Shown: piece after piece, positions 61,876 to 64,000 of the stretch
Layout: the number at the start of each line of letters is the position of its first letter
Position numbering within the stretch: the stretch's first letter is position 1
NCBI GenBank assembly: GCA_030674185.1
Contig: JAPXFY010000031.1
Coordinates: 46,884,507 to 46,948,506, forward strand
DNA from: Monoplex corrugatus
Taxonomy: Eukaryota > Mollusca > Gastropoda > Littorinimorpha > Ranellidae
Reading direction: 5' to 3'
DNA: 64,000 bases
The notes under the pieces: model-generated
What the model was told of the DNA's origin: nothing
The model's database searches: none
Seen by the model: only the letters and a program-made list of their open reading frames with translations
Made by a program: the position numbers and the translations under genes

Positions 61876-64000
61876 ACACGGAACACAACGCAGTGGTACA
61901 GCTGTCGACGCTAAGTCACAAGTTGACGGTAAATCAGAACGGTACGTATATAATGGTACACCAACAAGGAACACAACGCAGTGGTACAGCTGTCGACGCT
62001 AAGTCACAAGTTGACGGTAAATCACAACGGTACGTATATAATGGTACACCAACAAGGAACACAACGCAGTGGTACAGCTGTCGACGCTAAGTCACAAGTT
62101 GACGGTAAATCAGAACGGTACGTATATAATGGTACACCAACAAGGAACACAACACAGTGGTACAGCTGTCGACGCTAAGTCACAAGTTGACGGTAAATCA
62201 GAACGGTACGTATATAATGGTACACCAACAAGGAACACAACGCAGTGGTAGACTGGTACAGCTGTCGACGCTAAGTCACAAGTTGACGGTAAATCACAAC
62301 GGTACGTATATAATGGTACACCAACAAGGAACACAACGCAGTGGTACAGCTGTCGACGCTAAGTCACAAGCTGACGGTAAATCAGAACGGTACGTATATA
62401 ATGGTACACCAACAAGGAACACAACATACTGGTACAGCTGTCGACGCTAAGTCACAAGTTGACGGTAAATCAGAACGGTACATATATAATGGTACACCAA
62501 CAAGGAACACAACGCAGTGGTAGACTGGTACAGCTGTCGACGCTAAGTCACAAGTTGACGGTAAATCAGAACGGTACGTATATAATGATACACCAACAAG
62601 GAACACAACGCAGTGGTACAGCTGTCGACGCTAAGTCACAAGTTGACGGTAAATCAGAACGGTACGTATATAATGGTACACCAACAAGGAACACAACGTA
62701 GTGGTACAGCTGTCGACGCTAAGTCACAAGTTGACGGTAAATCAGAACGGTACGTATATAATGGTACACCAACAAGGAACACAACGCAGTGGTAGACTGG
62801 TACAGCTGTCGACGCTAAGTCACAAGTTGACGGTAAATCAGAACGGTACGTATATAATGGTACACCAACAAGGAACACAACGCAGTGGTACAGCTGTCGA
62901 CGCTAAGTCACAAGTTGACGGTAAATCAGAACGGTACGTATATAATGGTACACCAACAAGGAACACAACGCAGTGGTACAGCTGTCGACGCTAAGTCACA
63001 AGTTGACGGTAAATCAGAACGGTACGTATATAATGGTACACCAACAAGGAACACAACGTAGTGGTACAGCTGTCGACGCTAAGTCACAAGTTGACGGTAA
63101 ATCACAACGGTACGTATATAATGGTACACCAACAAGGAACACAACGTAGTGGTACAGCTGTCGACGCTAAGTCACAAGTTGACGGTAAATCAGAACGGTA
63201 CGTATATAATGGTACACCAACAAGGAACACAACGTAGTGGTACAGCTGTCGACGCTAAGTCACAAGTTGACGGTAAATCAGAACGGTACGTATATAATGG
63301 TACACCAACAAGGAACACAACGTAGTGGTACAGCTGTCGACGCTAAGTCACAAGTTGACGGTAAATCAGAACGGTACGTATATAATGGTACACCAACAAG
63401 GAACACAACGCAGTGGTACAGCTGTCGACGCCAAGTCACAAGTTGACGGTAAATCAGAACGGTACGTATATAATGGTACACCAACAAGGAACACAACGTA
63501 GTGGTACAGCTGTCGACGCTAAGTCACAAGTTGACGGTAAATCAGAACAGTACGTATATAATGGTACACCAACAAGGAACACAACGCAGTGGTACAGCTG
63601 TCGACGCCAAGTCACAAGTTGACGGTAAATCACAACGGTACGTATATAATGGTACACCAACAAGGAACACAACGCAGTGGTACAGCTGTCGACGCTAAGT
63701 CACAAGTTGACGGTAAATCAGAACGGTACGTATATAATGGTACACCAACAAGGAACACAACGCAGTGGTACAGCTGTCGACGCTAAGTCACAAGTTGACG
63801 GTAAATCAGAACGGTACGTATATAATGGTACACCAACAAGGAACACAACGCAGTGGTACAGCTGTCGACGCTAAGTCACAAGTTGACGGTAAATCAGAAC
63901 GGTACGTATATAATGGTACACCAACAAGGAACACAACGCAGTGGTACAGCTGTCGACGCCAAGTCACAAGTTGACGGTAAATCAGAACGGTACGTATATA
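61876..64000. repeat. satellite, 88-bp unit, about 24 copies, running off the window
   Basis: Unit includes GTGGTACAGCTGTCGACGCT, AAGTCACAAGTTGACGGTAA, ATCAGAACGGTACGTATATA and ATGGTACACCAACAAGGAAC. An 8-bp insertion (GACTGGTA) recurs exactly 272 bp apart at 62251, 62523 and 62795, so the left part has a three-unit higher-order period. GTCGAC occurs in every unit. Confidence 0.97.

Overview
This is repeat-dense, intron-rich eukaryotic DNA. It has no operons, no ribosome-binding-site logic and no bacterial genes. The retroelement set suggests a mollusc, most likely a gastropod: RTE-like and I-like LINEs, Penelope-like elements with a GIY-YIG endonuclease, DD34E Tc1 elements, and tRNA-derived SINEs with bodies I associate with molluscs. 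That placement is inference; there is no species-diagnostic gene. Long (CA)n tracts occur roughly every 3-5 kb.

Host coding sequence is sparse. The best case is a minus-strand gene end at about 37.1-38.7 kb, read from four short exons whose phases agree and whose splice sites look good. A second minus-strand terminal exon lies at 39.39-39.71 kb; the intron upstream of it carries a 2.4-kb 40-bp satellite. Weaker exon candidates are at 4.26-4.40 kb (plus) and 6.28-6.46 kb (minus). I could not assign a protein family to any of these.

Layout. 0-3.7 kb: an RTE-like LINE split by a Tc1 transposon with an open transposase, next to a second Tc1 copy with one internal stop. 3.9-6.5 kb: dispersed repeats and exon candidates. 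6.5-9.6 kb: a 5'-truncated I-like LINE (reverse transcriptase plus RNase H). 9.6-12.9 kb: CA tracts and an RTE LINE interrupted by a Penelope-like element with an 11-bp target duplication. 13.3-13.7 kb: a foldback repeat with hammerhead-like pieces. 14.0-22 kb: satellites of 35, 29, 39, 86, 100, 22 and 48 bp. 22-29.6 kb: TTAA-flanked foldback MITEs, SINEs, a pogo-like MITE, LINE tails, a 51-bp array and a long hairpin. 29.8-31.1 kb: a TIR element carrying a second Penelope-like element. 31-39 kb: SINEs, a 38-bp satellite and the host exons. 39.7-64 kb: satellites of 40, 44, 64, 29, 56, 39, 35 and 88 bp alternating with LINE 3' ends, SINEs and an 870-bp TTC tract.

Three signals stand out. (1) A palindromic MITE family with CCCTTTGA termini, always flanked by TTAA, has nine near-complete copies; several insertions are supported by unoccupied related copies in the same window, and the element nests inside its own central TTAA. 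(2) Hammerhead-ribozyme-like cores (CTGACGA, hairpin, GAAA) lie downstream of Penelope-like ORFs and in related dispersed tails. (3) About fifteen unrelated satellites cover roughly 30% of the window. Three show higher-order repeats, and one appears to have grown inside a SINE.
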